A program made the position numbers and the translations under genes. Below the pieces are notes generated by a model that was not told the origin of the DNA, searched no databases, and was given only the letters and a program-made list of their open reading frames with translations. DNA of 64,000 nt from Xanthobacteraceae bacterium (GTDB taxonomy: Bacteria > Pseudomonadota > Alphaproteobacteria > Rhizobiales > Xanthobacteraceae): positions 26,653 to 90,652 of the forward strand of contig JARLIY010000096.1 of assembly GCA_031291475.1 (NCBI GenBank), read 5' to 3'. Below are positions 33,873-43,054 of this stretch, in pieces; the stretch's first letter is position 1; each line of letters begins with the position of its first letter.

Positions 33873-33904
33873 TAGCCCGTCGGGCAAAGGCGGGCTTTCT
33901 TGTA
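33873..33904 (+). terminator. Rho-independent terminator after tRNA-Val
   Basis: AGCCCG(tcgggcaaagg)CGGGCT followed by TTTCTTG. It lies 104 bp beyond the tRNA; between them are inverted segments (GTCTTCGCT ... AGCGAAGAC; TCCGCCG ... GGCGGA) of repeat type. Confidence 0.7.
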
Positions 33905-33919
33905 GATCAGGCTTGTAGC

Positions 33920-34849
33920 TCAGAATTTTACGCGATCGGCGCCCTTGAGGCCGAGCAGCGCGCGCGCCTCGACGGGCGTCGCGATTTCGAAGCCGAGATC
34001 CTCGACGATACGGCGGATTTTCGCCACCTGCTCGGCGTTGCTTTTGGCGAGCTTGCCCGGGCCGATATAGAGCGAGTCCTCGAGCCCCACACGGACATTG
34101 CCGCCCATCATTGCGGCGTTGGTGGCGAAATTCATCTGATGGCGGCCACCGGCGAGCACCGACCAGTAATACTGATCGCCGAACAGCCGGTCGGCGGTGC
34201 GCTTCATAAACAACAGATTGTCGAGATCGGGGCCGATGCCGCCGAGGATACCGAAGATGAGCTGCACGAAAACCGGCGGCTTGAACATACCGCGATCGAT
34301 GCAATGGGCGAGATTGTACAGATGGCCGGTGTCGTAGCACTCGTGCTCGAATTTGATGCCGTGGCTTTCGCCGAGAAGCCCGGAAATCTTTTCGATATCG
34401 CGGAACGTGTTGGGGAAGATGTAGCCGTCCGAGTTGGTCAGATAAGCTTCTTCCCAATCGTATTTCCAGGTCTTGTAGCGGCGCGCCATCGGATAGAGCG
34501 CGAAATTCATCGAACCCATGTTGAGCGAGCACATTTCCGGCGACAACGTCTGCGCCGCCGCGATGCGCTGCTCGACCGTCATGGTCACGGCGCCGCCGGT
34601 GGTGATGTTGACCACCGCATCGGTGGCTTGCTTGATGCGCGGCAGGAACTGCATGAACACGTTGGGGTCCGGCGACGGCCGCCCATCCTTCGGATCGCGC
34701 GCGTGCAGGTGCAGGATTGCGGCGCCGGCCTTGGCCGCATCGATCGCTTGCGTGGCGATCTGATCGGGCGTGATCGGCAGCGCGTCCGACATCGTCGGGG
34801 TATGGATCGAGCCGGTGATCGCGCAGCTGATGATGATCTTGTTCGCCAT
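33920..34849 (-). CDS. BKACE-family beta-keto acid cleavage enzyme (3-keto-5-aminohexanoate cleavage-like)
   Basis: Zinc-dependent TIM-barrel enzyme (309 residues) that condenses a beta-keto acid with acetyl-CoA to give acetoacetate and a CoA ester. Metal and active-site motifs: HLHARDPKDGRPS with the His-x-His pair, conserved INITTGG-like VVNITTGGAVTM, and GLEDSLYIGPGKLAKSNAEQV. Start region IIISCAITGSIHTPTMSDALPITPDQI is typical. The real substrate varies across BKACE subfamilies and is not evident. Monocistronic, facing the tRNA-Val terminator. Confidence 0.9.
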   Translation of the reverse strand: MANKIIISCAITGSIHTPTMSDALPITPDQIATQAIDAAKAGAAILHLHARDPKDGRPSPDPNVFMQFLPRIKQATDAVVNITTGGAVTMTVEQRIAAAQTLSPEMCSLNMGSMNFALYPMARRYKTWKYDWEEAYLTNSDGYIFPNTFRDIEKISGLLGESHGIKFEHECYDTGHLYNLAHCIDRGMFKPPVFVQLIFGILGGIGPDLDNLLFMKRTADRLFGDQYYWSVLAGGRHQMNFATNAAMMGGNVRVGLEDSLYIGPGKLAKSNAEQVAKIRRIVEDLGFEIATPVEARALLGLKGADRVKF

Positions 34850-35132
34850 GGGTCGCTTCTCCCTTTTCCCCGATTATCGACTTTCGGTTGCAGTCCGCCG
34901 TCGGCGGATCACGAGCGAGTCCGCACGAGTAGGAAACGCGCCGTCAAGCTTCCGCCGGCGCAACGACATACTTAGATCATGCTTTTAGGCTGTCGAATTG
35001 ACCTTCGTCCACTTTGCCAGCATGGTCCGCCGGTGGATGCCTTTGGTGCCGGATTTTCGCAAGGCGGCGGAGCCCGGAAAGCCCAGCGCCGATGACCGCG
35101 AATTGGGACGACCGGCGGCGGAGAAGCACACG

Positions 35133-35687
35133 ATGCGCGCAAGCCCATTCACGATCCTGGCAGCTCTGAGCCTTTCGCTCCTCGCCCCTGGTTACGCCGC
35201 GGCCGCGGAGCCTACGGCGGCCGGGCTTTGGCAAGCGGTCGATAGAGACACCGGGCAGCCCACCGGCTGGTTTCTCATCCGCGACCATGACGGCATCTAC
35301 GAGGGCATGATCGTGCGGATGTACATGAAACCGGGTGAGAACCCGGAGATCGTGTGCGAAAAATGCGCTGACGATCGCCACGACAAGCCGTGGCTTGGGC
35401 TCGACATCATCCGCGGCATGAAGCGCGCGGGGTTGAGCTACACAGACGGGACTATTCTCGATCCGCGCTACGGACACATCTACAACGCCATCATGACGCT
35501 GGCGCCCGACGGTCAAACGCTCGTCGTGCGCGGTTACCTCGGCTTTTCACTGCTTGGGCAAAATCAATATTGGACGCGTTTGCCGGACTCGGCCTACAGC
35601 GAGATCGATCCGCGCTTTAATCCCAATCCGGCAACCGCGCATAAATCCAAGGGCGCGCAGAAGCCGGAGAACTCGGCGCGGCGCTGA
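35133..35687 (+). CDS. DUF2147 domain secreted protein
   Basis: 184-residue exported protein with signal peptide (ILAALSLSLLAPGYAAAAEP) and a DUF2147 domain: GLWQAVDRDTGQPTGWFLIRDHDGIYEGMIV, the cysteine pair EIVCEKC with D, and LDIIRGMKRAGLSYTDGTILDPRYGHIYNA. Lipocalin-like fold has been suggested for the family; function unknown. ATG 35133 is preferred to the upstream ORF start because it begins the signal peptide. It is convergent with hpnN (4-bp gap). Confidence 0.88.
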   Translation: MRASPFTILAALSLSLLAPGYAAAAEPTAAGLWQAVDRDTGQPTGWFLIRDHDGIYEGMIVRMYMKPGENPEIVCEKCADDRHDKPWLGLDIIRGMKRAGLSYTDGTILDPRYGHIYNAIMTLAPDGQTLVVRGYLGFSLLGQNQYWTRLPDSAYSEIDPRFNPNPATAHKSKGAQKPENSARR

Positions 35688-35691
35688 CGCA

Positions 35692-38325
35692 TCAATTTGC
35701 GGCACCCGCATGCTTGCGGCGTGCGTGTTTCTGCACATCTTCCTCGCGCGGCTTGCCCATCAGCACCGGCTGAAACAGCGCTGCGGCCGTCATCGTCGTC
35801 AGGAGCGAGATAGCCAGTAGCTTGCCCATGCTCGATGTTCCCGGATCGCTCGAGAAATACAGGCTGCCGAACGCGGTCGCCGTGGTGCAGGCGCTGAACG
35901 TCACCGCCCGCGTCAGTACCGACTGCAACAGCTTAGTCTGGCCCTCGCGCCACGCCATGATGTAATAGATCTTGAATGCCACGCCGACGCCAAGCAGCAG
36001 CGGCAGCGCGATAATGTTGGCGAAATTCAGCGGCAGATCGATTGCCACGCATATTTCCAGCGTGACGACACCGGCGACCAAGAGCGGAATCAGCGTCAGC
36101 AGCACATCGCCCAGCCGCCGCAACGTGATCCACAATAGCACCGCGATCGACAACAGCGCCCAGGCGGCGGCCTGCAGGAAAGCGGTGATGATCGTGCGGC
36201 GCGCTTCGAGAATCGAAATCGGGCCCTCAGTGGCGTTGGGCTCGACCTGCTGGACGTCATGGGCGAAGGTTCGCAACGTCGCGTTGTCGTTCGCATTGCC
36301 GCTCGGCGCGATCTGCAAGCGCGCCTTCCCGTCCGGCGCAATCCATTGCTCCACGAGATTCTGCGCCAGGTTTTCGCGGGTGATTTCCTTGGCCTTGAAG
36401 AGGCTGCGCAAATCGTCGAGCGCCGTTTTCAACGGCTGGACGAACGCCACGTCGGCCCTTTGGCGCGCCGCCTGATCTCCCTTGGCAAGTGCGGTGAGCG
36501 CAGCGGCAAGGCGCTGGGCCGCATCGGCGCCGCGGCCGGGAGCGGCGTCGGCAAGTTTATTGAGCGCATCGACGGTGGAATTGATGATGGCGACGTTCTC
36601 CGCATCCGTCGGCGGCGCGCTGACCGTGGGCGGGGACAGCGCCGGACCGAGTTTCGTCGCCGCCTCCTCGATCAGCGCCAGCTTTTGCGGCTGCTGGTCG
36701 GGGATGAAGGTTGAAAGCGTCACGGCACGCGCCACCTGCGGGAGGGCGCGGACCTTCGCCGCAGCCTGGTCGGCGGCGGCAAGCGTTGGCTCCAGGACCT
36801 CGATATCGTTGGCGCCGCCTAAGCCGTCTTTTTCGAGCTGAAGGTAGGTGGCAACGGATTCGACATTGCGATTGCGCAAGTTCATCGGATTGAAATCGAA
36901 CCGCAGCCAGTACAATAGCGGCGACGCTCCGAGAATCACGATCGCCGTCACAACCAGGATCGGCACCCGGTTGCGCTCGAGAAAATCGTCGACCGGCGCG
37001 AGGAATGCGTAGCCGAGCGGATGCGGCTCGCTGCGCGGCTTAAGTCGGCTCAGCATCGCCGGCAACAGCGTAATGCTGGTGGCGAAAGCGATCAGCATGC
37101 CGACACCGGCGACTAGGCCGAGCTCGGACAACCCCTTGTACGCCGTCGGCAGGAACGACAGAAAGCCCGCGGCGGTGGCGAGCGCGGCGAGCGTCAACGG
37201 CGCGCCCGCGCGCCGGCCGGCGTGTAACAGAGCTTCGTACAGACCATCGACTTCGTGTCGCTCGGCGCGATAGCGGACGCTGAACTGGATTCCGAAGTCG
37301 ACTCCGAGGCCGACGAACAGCACGGCGAAATAAACGGAGATCAGATTGAGCGAGCCGACCATCAGCAGGCCCAGTGCCGCGGTGATGGATAGTCCGACCG
37401 CAAGACTGACGAACACGGCGAAAATGATCCGCCACCAGCGCAACGCCAGCCATAGGATGAAGAGCACGACGGCGATGGTGAGCACGGCATTGAGCGCCGC
37501 GTTCTCCTTGATGGTCGCGAATTCGTCGTCGTTCATCGGCACCGGTCCGGTCAGGCGCACATGCGCCTGATAAGCGGAACCGAGCTTGAGGTCGGCAGCG
37601 GCCTGGCGGATGGCGTCGCTCGCCTTCAGCCCCGGCTCGAGCTCCGAGTAATCCAGCACGGCCTGGATGCGCAGGAATCGCAGCAGGTCGTTCGGCTTCG
37701 GCTCCTGGCCTCGGACCAGCACGTGCCAGGAAAAGCTCCCCGGCTTGTCGCCGTTGACCTGGTCCAGCGTGTTGGCCCCGAGCGTCAGCGGCCAAACCAT
37801 GTCGTCGAGCTTGAGCCTGCCCGACTGCACGCCAAGGAGCCCGAATTGCAGGGCGCGCAGCACGCCGCGCAGGCTTGGATCGCCCGCCAAGACCTGGATG
37901 AGGCGCTGCGCCTGCGTCAGCATGGTCACCTGCGGGCCGAGCTGTTCGAGGGGCGCGAATAAAAGACCGTTCTGCGCAAAGAACGAACCGCCCTGCGGCT
38001 CGTCGATGGAACGGAAGAAGTTCTTCTGCGGCGACACCTTCCCCACCAAAGCGGCGGTCGCTTCCGCGACCAGCTCCGGCGTCGGCGCATCGATGACCGC
38101 GACGATCATATCGAATTGCGGGAAAGCCTTTTCGAATGCCAGCTCCCGCTGCCGCCCCGGGCTGTTGCTGGAAATAAGCTGGTTGATGTCGGTGGTCATG
38201 GAAAAATGCGTGGCCGCGTACCAGGTCGACACAATCGCAATGACGACCGCCGCGGCGATGACCCACCGCGGGTAATGGATGCAAATGCCGATTGCGCGAA
38301 CGACGAAAGCAGTGATCGTTTTCAT
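35692..38325 (-). CDS. hpnN: Hopanoid-associated RND (MMPL) transporter HpnN
   Basis: Inner-membrane RND-family carrier (877 residues) needed in Rhodopseudomonas for moving hopanoids to the outer membrane (known for HpnN). Two halves each with a first helix, a large periplasmic loop and a cluster of helices: TM1 WVIAAAVVIAIVSTWYAATHF, then LALRWWRIIFAVFVSLAVGLSITAALG and GLGVDFGIQFSVRYRAER, second half WALLSIAVLLWITLRRLGDVL with GVGVAFKIYYIMAWREG. Identity as HpnN rather than a generic MMPL protein rests on its place 0.5 kb from ispH-hpnH-shc-hpnEDCB. Confidence 0.9.
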   Translation of the reverse strand: MKTITAFVVRAIGICIHYPRWVIAAAVVIAIVSTWYAATHFSMTTDINQLISSNSPGRQRELAFEKAFPQFDMIVAVIDAPTPELVAEATAALVGKVSPQKNFFRSIDEPQGGSFFAQNGLLFAPLEQLGPQVTMLTQAQRLIQVLAGDPSLRGVLRALQFGLLGVQSGRLKLDDMVWPLTLGANTLDQVNGDKPGSFSWHVLVRGQEPKPNDLLRFLRIQAVLDYSELEPGLKASDAIRQAAADLKLGSAYQAHVRLTGPVPMNDDEFATIKENAALNAVLTIAVVLFILWLALRWWRIIFAVFVSLAVGLSITAALGLLMVGSLNLISVYFAVLFVGLGVDFGIQFSVRYRAERHEVDGLYEALLHAGRRAGAPLTLAALATAAGFLSFLPTAYKGLSELGLVAGVGMLIAFATSITLLPAMLSRLKPRSEPHPLGYAFLAPVDDFLERNRVPILVVTAIVILGASPLLYWLRFDFNPMNLRNRNVESVATYLQLEKDGLGGANDIEVLEPTLAAADQAAAKVRALPQVARAVTLSTFIPDQQPQKLALIEEAATKLGPALSPPTVSAPPTDAENVAIINSTVDALNKLADAAPGRGADAAQRLAAALTALAKGDQAARQRADVAFVQPLKTALDDLRSLFKAKEITRENLAQNLVEQWIAPDGKARLQIAPSGNANDNATLRTFAHDVQQVEPNATEGPISILEARRTIITAFLQAAAWALLSIAVLLWITLRRLGDVLLTLIPLLVAGVVTLEICVAIDLPLNFANIIALPLLLGVGVAFKIYYIMAWREGQTKLLQSVLTRAVTFSACTTATAFGSLYFSSDPGTSSMGKLLAISLLTTMTAAALFQPVLMGKPREEDVQKHARRKHAGAAN

Positions 38326-38819
38326 GGGATGTAAAGCTACAGACCGGCGTTTGAGGCGTTAAGACAAGGGTAAATTGGAGGCACGCGCCCGTTTCCAGCA
38401 GGTGCCGACGTGCAATCGGGGGGGCACCGACGCGGCAGAAGGCGCTTTAGAATGCAGGTCGTCCATGGATTCTCCAGCCACCGGCGGGGGCCTTGATGCC
38501 CTGAAACGCCGGAAAAGTGAAATCGTGGATATTTTCCTATTATATAGCACGAAAGACGCTACCGAGCGGCATCCGGCGCCTGGACGCGAGGGGGCCTGGA
38601 TGCTGGACAACGAGCCCGTTTCCGCTCAAAAGTTCCCTGCCGCCGGTCACGATTCCTCGATACCGTCGAGGACCGGGCGGGGTTGATTGTCACGGCATCG
38701 TGGCCAACTTGATTGTTACGGCGTTGTGGCCAAAGTACCGCAATGGAACGCGGCGGGGGCGGCCCCTTTACGATTGCGGCCCAACGCCGCAGTCCGGCAC
38801 CCAGCCGGGAGGTTAATTG
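38326..38819. other. Long divergent promoter region between hpnN and ispH-hpnH
   Basis: 494 bp without a convincing gene; two overlapping ORFs lack family-like or codon-like sequence. It holds an AT-rich patch (TATTTTCCTATTATATAGCA, about 38528-38547) as a possible promoter core and the 26-bp tandem repeat nearer ispH. Confidence 0.6.
38683..38734. promoter_or_regulatory. 26-bp tandem direct repeat upstream of ispH, possible operator pair
   Basis: Two adjacent units starting TTGATTGTCACGGC and TTGATTGTTACGGC and ending GTGGCCAA(C/A), about 22 of 26 positions equal. Each unit contains a loose dyad (TTG-n-ACGGC / GTGGCCAA). Located 86 bp before the ispH start in the divergent hopanoid promoter region. 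A 26-bp periodicity would put two protein sites roughly 2.5 helical turns apart. Confidence 0.5.
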
Positions 38820-39797
38820 ATGAAGGTTATTCTTGCTCAGCCTCGCGGATTTTGTGCCGGCGTGGTGCGCGCTATCGAGATCGTGGAGCGGGCCCTGCAA
38901 AAATACGGCCCTCCCGTCTATGTGCGCCACGAGATCGTGCACAACAAGCACGTGGTCGAGAGTTTGAAGGCAAAGGGCGCGCACTTCGTCGAGGATTTGT
39001 CCGAGGTGCCGCCGCACGCAGTGACCATCTTCAGCGCCCACGGCGTAGCCAAGAGCGTCGAAGAAGAGGCGGCATCACGCGAGCTGCCGGTGCTCAATGC
39101 CACCTGTCCGCTGGTCACCAAAGTGCACAATCAGGGCAAGCGCTACGTGGCGCAGGGACGCCGTCTCATCCTTATCGGCCATGCCGGACATCCGGAGGTC
39201 GAGGGCACGATGGGCCAGATATCCGAGCCGGTCACTCTGGTGCAAACCGAGAACGACGTCGACTCGCTCGACATTCCGTCCGACACGCCCGTCGCCTATG
39301 TCACGCAAACCACCTTGAGCGTCGACGACACGCGGGGAATCATCGCCGCGCTGCATCGCCGGTTTACCGACATCGTCGGGCCGGAGACGCGCGATATCTG
39401 CTACGCCACACAAAACCGGCAGACGGCGGTTCGCGAACTCTCGACGCTGGTGGACGTTATCCTCGTGGTTGGCGCCAAGAACAGTTCCAATTCCAACCGG
39501 CTGCGCGAGATCGGTAACGAGGCGGGCACGCCGTGCTATCTCATCGCCGACGGCAGCGAGTTGCAACCACAATGGTTCAACGGCGCGCAGACGGTCGGCA
39601 TCACCGCCGGCGCTTCGGCGCCGGAGGTGTTGGTGGAGGACGTGATCGACGGGCTGCGCCGGCTCGGTCCCGTGGAGGTGTCGGAGTTGACCGGCCGGCA
39701 GGAAACCATCGAGTTCCGCTTGCCGCCCGAACTAACGGACGGCAGGACGGCGACGCGGGCGGCGGCAACGGCCAAGGTCGCGGCGGCGAAGGTGTAA
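38820..39797 (+). CDS. ispH: 4-hydroxy-3-methylbut-2-enyl diphosphate reductase
   Basis: Iron-sulfur enzyme (LytB) of the last MEP-pathway step, giving IPP and DMAPP. The three cluster cysteines are at Cys12 ([13 protein letters not shown]), Cys96 ([11 protein letters not shown]) and Cys194 ([10 protein letters not shown]); other conserved segments are [17 protein letters not shown] and [11 protein letters not shown]. 325 residues from ATG 38820, which follows GGGAGG; a TTG lies one codon earlier. A short Ala-rich tail is present. It precedes hpnH by 53 bp, tying precursor supply to hopanoid synthesis. Confidence 0.95.
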   Translation: MKVILAQPRGFCAGVVRAIEIVERALQKYGPPVYVRHEIVHNKHVVESLKAKGAHFVEDLSEVPPHAVTIFSAHGVAKSVEEEAASRELPVLNATCPLVTKVHNQGKRYVAQGRRLILIGHAGHPEVEGTMGQISEPVTLVQTENDVDSLDIPSDTPVAYVTQTTLSVDDTRGIIAALHRRFTDIVGPETRDICYATQNRQTAVRELSTLVDVILVVGAKNSSNSNRLREIGNEAGTPCYLIADGSELQPQWFNGAQTVGITAGASAPEVLVEDVIDGLRRLGPVEVSELTGRQETIEFRLPPELTDGRTATRAAATAKVAAAKV

Positions 39798-39850
39798 ATT
39801 TTCGCCGGCCGGCGACGACCGCTGACGGCAAAACGAAGAAGGAAGCGATT

Positions 39851-41026
39851 GTGACTGTATCACTGCGACAGAAGGCAGCCGTCGGCGCCTATGTGCTGAA
39901 ACAGCGGCTTGCCGGACGCAAGCGTTACCCGCTGGTGCTGATGCTGGAGCCGCTGTTCCGATGCAATCTCGCCTGCGTCGGTTGCGGCAAGATCGATTAT
40001 CCCGACGCCATCCTCAACAAGCGCCTGTCGGTGCAGGAGTGCCTGGACGCGGTCGATGAATGCGGCGCGCCGATGGTGGCCATTCCCGGCGGCGAGCCGC
40101 TGATCCACAAGGAGATCGGCGAAATCGTCAAGGGCATCGTCGCGCGCAAGAAGTTCGTGTCATTGTGCACCAATGCGCTGCTGCTGGAAAAGAAGCTGCA
40201 TGTGTTCGAGCCGTCGCCGTATCTGTTCTTCTCCGTGCATCTCGACGGGTTGAAAGAGCATCACGACAAATCGGTATGCATGGCTGGCGGCTACGAAAAG
40301 GCCGTGTCCGCGATTAAGGCCGCGCAGGCCAAGGGTTTCGCCGTCAACGTTAACTGCACGATCTTCGACGGCCATCCGGCCGAGGACATCGCGGCGTTCC
40401 TCGATCTCACCGCGGAACTGGGCGTCGGCGTCTCGATCTCGCCCGGCTACGCCTATGAGCGGGCGCCCGATCAGGAGCACTTCCTTGGCCGCCGCAAGAC
40501 CAAGGAACTGTTCCGCAACGTCTTTGCGCTCGGCAAGGGAAAGAACTGGAATCTTACGCATTCCAGCATGTTCCTCGATTTCCTCGCCGGCAACCAGGAA
40601 TTCCATTGCACGCCGTGGGGCATGCCGACGCGCAATATCTTCGGCTGGCAGAAGCCCTGCTATCTGCTCGGCGAGGGCTACGCCAAGACATTCGCGGAAT
40701 TGATGGAGACCACCGATTGGGACTCCTACGGCACCGGCCGCTATGAGAAGTGCGCGAACTGCATGGCGCATTGCGGCTACGAGCCGACCGCGACGGAAGC
40801 GATCATGCAGCACCCGCTGCAGGCGGCCATGATCGCCTGGCGAGGCGTGAAAACCGAAGGGCCGATGGCGCCGGAAATCTCCCTGAAAGACCAGCGCCCG
40901 GCGAAATACGTGTTCGACGGTCAGGTGCAGCTCTCGCTGACCGAGATGCGCGCCAACGAGGCGCGCGAGAAAGCCGCAAAAGAAGCTGCCAAGGAAACCG
41001 CCAAGACGTCGGCCAGCGCGGCGTAA
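39851..41026 (+). CDS. hpnH: Adenosyl-hopene transferase HpnH (radical SAM)
   Basis: Radical SAM enzyme adding the 5'-deoxyadenosyl group to the hopene skeleton, first step to extended (C35) hopanoids. Cluster motif C38NLACVGC45 (CxxxCxxC), then GGEPLIHKEI and an HpnH-typical HLDGLKEHHDKSVCMAGGYEKA, with a C-terminal cysteine group (KCANCMAHCGYEPTA). 391 residues from GTG 39851, preceded by GAAGGAAG. A Lys/Ala-rich tail ends the protein. Convergent with shc; a bidirectional hairpin lies between. Confidence 0.95.
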   Translation: MTVSLRQKAAVGAYVLKQRLAGRKRYPLVLMLEPLFRCNLACVGCGKIDYPDAILNKRLSVQECLDAVDECGAPMVAIPGGEPLIHKEIGEIVKGIVARKKFVSLCTNALLLEKKLHVFEPSPYLFFSVHLDGLKEHHDKSVCMAGGYEKAVSAIKAAQAKGFAVNVNCTIFDGHPAEDIAAFLDLTAELGVGVSISPGYAYERAPDQEHFLGRRKTKELFRNVFALGKGKNWNLTHSSMFLDFLAGNQEFHCTPWGMPTRNIFGWQKPCYLLGEGYAKTFAELMETTDWDSYGTGRYEKCANCMAHCGYEPTATEAIMQHPLQAAMIAWRGVKTEGPMAPEISLKDQRPAKYVFDGQVQLSLTEMRANEAREKAAKEAAKETAKTSASAA

Positions 41027-41036
41027 TTCTTCGCCA

Positions 41037-41059
41037 CCTCTCCCCGCAACCCGGAGAGG
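41037..41059. terminator. Bidirectional hairpin between convergent hpnH and shc
   Basis: CCTCTCC(ccgcaaccc)GGAGAGG, a 7-bp perfect stem in the 36-bp gap between the two stops. No strong T-tract on either side, so efficiency is uncertain. Confidence 0.55.
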
Positions 41060-41062
41060 CAG

Positions 41063-43054
41063 TTAGATCCCCCACGCCACCGCGCGCGTATTGCCGCTTC
41101 TGAGATTGCGGTAGCGCGCCAGCGCCCAGAGCGGAAAGAATTTCGCGTAGCCGTGGTAGCGCAGATAGAACACGCGCGGAAACCCGGTTGCGGTGTAGCG
41201 CGGTTCGTTCCAGAAGCCGTCGGCGCCTTGCGTCCGGCTAAGATATTCGATGCCGCGCGTGACCGCCGGATGATCGACCTCGCCCGCCGCCATCAAGCCA
41301 AGCAGCGCCCACGCCGTTTGTGACGCCGTCGAGGGCGCGCTTTCGTAGCCGTGGTACTCGAGCTTGTAGCTTGAGCCGTCCTCGCCCCAACCGCCATCCT
41401 TGTTCTGAATGGCGACGAGCCAGTCTACCGCCTTGCGCATCTCCGGCGCGCCATGATCGACGCCGACCGCGTTGAGCGCGCAGAGCACCGACCAGGTGCC
41501 GTAGATGTAGTTCATGCCCCAGCGGCCGAACCAGCTTCCTTCGGCGAGCTGCGTGCGCCGCAGATAGTCGACGCCACTGGCCACCGCCGCGCTGGTCGCG
41601 GCCGTTTCGCCGAATTGGGCGAGCATCGACAGGCAACGCGCGGTGACGTCTTCGGTCGGCGGATCGAGCAGCGCGCCGTGATCGGCGAAAGGAATGTTGT
41701 TGAGGTAATAATATTCGTTGTCGGCGTCGAACGCGCCCCAGGCGCCGTTCTCGCTTTGCATTCCCATGATCCACTCGCGCGCGCGTGAGAGACTGGCCTG
41801 ATAGTTCCGATGACCGGACAGATTTTGCACGCGATCCATCGCCATGGCGACGACGGCGGTGTCGTCGACGTCGGGATAATGCGGGTTGGCATATTGGAAG
41901 GCCCAGCCGCCAGGGCGGATGTCGCCGCGCCGCGCGATCCAGTCGCCGCGGATGTCGAGCACTTGCTTGGGGAGGAGCCAATCGAGACCGCGTTTGACCT
42001 CGCCGACCGCGCGCTCGCCGCCGACTTCCAGCAGCGCGTGGCAGGTGAGCCCGGTGTCCCAAATCGGCGAGACGCAGGGCTGGCAATAAGCCTCGTTGTC
42101 GTGCACGGCGAGCAGCTTCTCGACCGACTTGCGGGCGATGGCGCGGTGCGGGTGATTTTCCGCATAGCCGAGCACGTCGAACATCATCACGCTATTGGCC
42201 ATGGCAGGGAAAATCGCGCCCAGCCCATCCTCGCCGTTCAATCGTTCGACCACCCAGGCAACGGCGCGGTCGATAGCGCGCTGCCGCGTGGGCTTGGGAA
42301 AATATGGCTCGCTCGCTCGTAAAACGTTGTCGACCCCGCGGAAGAACCAGAACCACGACGCCTTCTGCTGCGGCGCCTTCGGCGTCGGCCCGATGCTGTC
42401 TGGGGGCTCGAGGAAAAGCTCGTCGATGCGAACGCCCTTGGCGTTGCGCGCCTGCGGCCTCTTCGCCATCAGCACCAGCAACGGCACGATGACGGTGCGG
42501 CTCCAGTAGGAAATTTTGTCGAGATGGAAGGGAAACCATGTCGGTAGCAGCATGATTTCGACCGGCAGCACCGGGACTGCCGGCCACGGAATGAAGCCGA
42601 ACAACGCCAGCATGATCCGCGTGAACACGTTGGCGCGCTCGGCGCCGCCTCGCGCGCGCACCGCCTCGCGCGCGCGCCGCATATGATCGGCATCGACGGA
42701 ATCGCCGATCATCTTCAGCGCGAAGTAGGCCTTCACCGTCGCGCTGACGTCGAGATCGCCGTCGCGGAACAACGGCCAACCGCCGTGCTCGCCCTGGATG
42801 CCGCGCAGATAGACCGCAATCTTGGCTTCGAGCGCGGCATCGACCGGTTCGCCGAGATAGTGCCGCAGCAGCACATACTCGGCGGGAATGGTGGCGTCGG
42901 CCTCGAGCTCGAATACCCAGTGACCGTCGGGGCGCTGCTCGTCCAACAGCGCCTGCGTAGCCTTCTGGATGCGCGCTTCGAGCGCCTCACCAAGCGGACG
43001 GGCGGACGGCGCTTGCCTGGCAGTGCGGCTCGCTTCGAGCGTGTCTTCGATCAT
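41063..43054 (-). CDS. shc: Squalene-hopene cyclase
   Basis: Membrane-associated cyclase (663 residues) converting squalene to hopene and diplopterol. The catalytic DxDD motif is DVDDTA (395-398). Several QW-type repeats are visible (for instance QRPDGHWVFELEADATIPAEY near the N-terminus, QSENGAWGAFDADNEYYYLNNIPFADHG, QNKDGGWGEDGSSY, QGADGFWNEPRYTATGFPRVFYLRYHGYAKFFPLWAL region at the end). Length and order of repeats fit a full enzyme. Its start overlaps the hpnE stop (ATGA), making it last in the hpnBCDE-shc unit. Confidence 0.97.
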   Translation of the reverse strand: MIEDTLEASRTARQAPSARPLGEALEARIQKATQALLDEQRPDGHWVFELEADATIPAEYVLLRHYLGEPVDAALEAKIAVYLRGIQGEHGGWPLFRDGDLDVSATVKAYFALKMIGDSVDADHMRRAREAVRARGGAERANVFTRIMLALFGFIPWPAVPVLPVEIMLLPTWFPFHLDKISYWSRTVIVPLLVLMAKRPQARNAKGVRIDELFLEPPDSIGPTPKAPQQKASWFWFFRGVDNVLRASEPYFPKPTRQRAIDRAVAWVVERLNGEDGLGAIFPAMANSVMMFDVLGYAENHPHRAIARKSVEKLLAVHDNEAYCQPCVSPIWDTGLTCHALLEVGGERAVGEVKRGLDWLLPKQVLDIRGDWIARRGDIRPGGWAFQYANPHYPDVDDTAVVAMAMDRVQNLSGHRNYQASLSRAREWIMGMQSENGAWGAFDADNEYYYLNNIPFADHGALLDPPTEDVTARCLSMLAQFGETAATSAAVASGVDYLRRTQLAEGSWFGRWGMNYIYGTWSVLCALNAVGVDHGAPEMRKAVDWLVAIQNKDGGWGEDGSSYKLEYHGYESAPSTASQTAWALLGLMAAGEVDHPAVTRGIEYLSRTQGADGFWNEPRYTATGFPRVFYLRYHGYAKFFPLWALARYRNLRSGNTRAVAWGI

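Noticed and set aside
34770-34988. 72-codon ORF in the BKACE-DUF2147 gap
   Set aside because: Mostly antisense to the BKACE start; no family or ribosome site.
38359-38686. Two overlapping ORFs in the hpnN-ispH gap
   Set aside because: No recognisable motifs, no convincing ribosome sites, and composition unlike neighbours; treated as promoter region.
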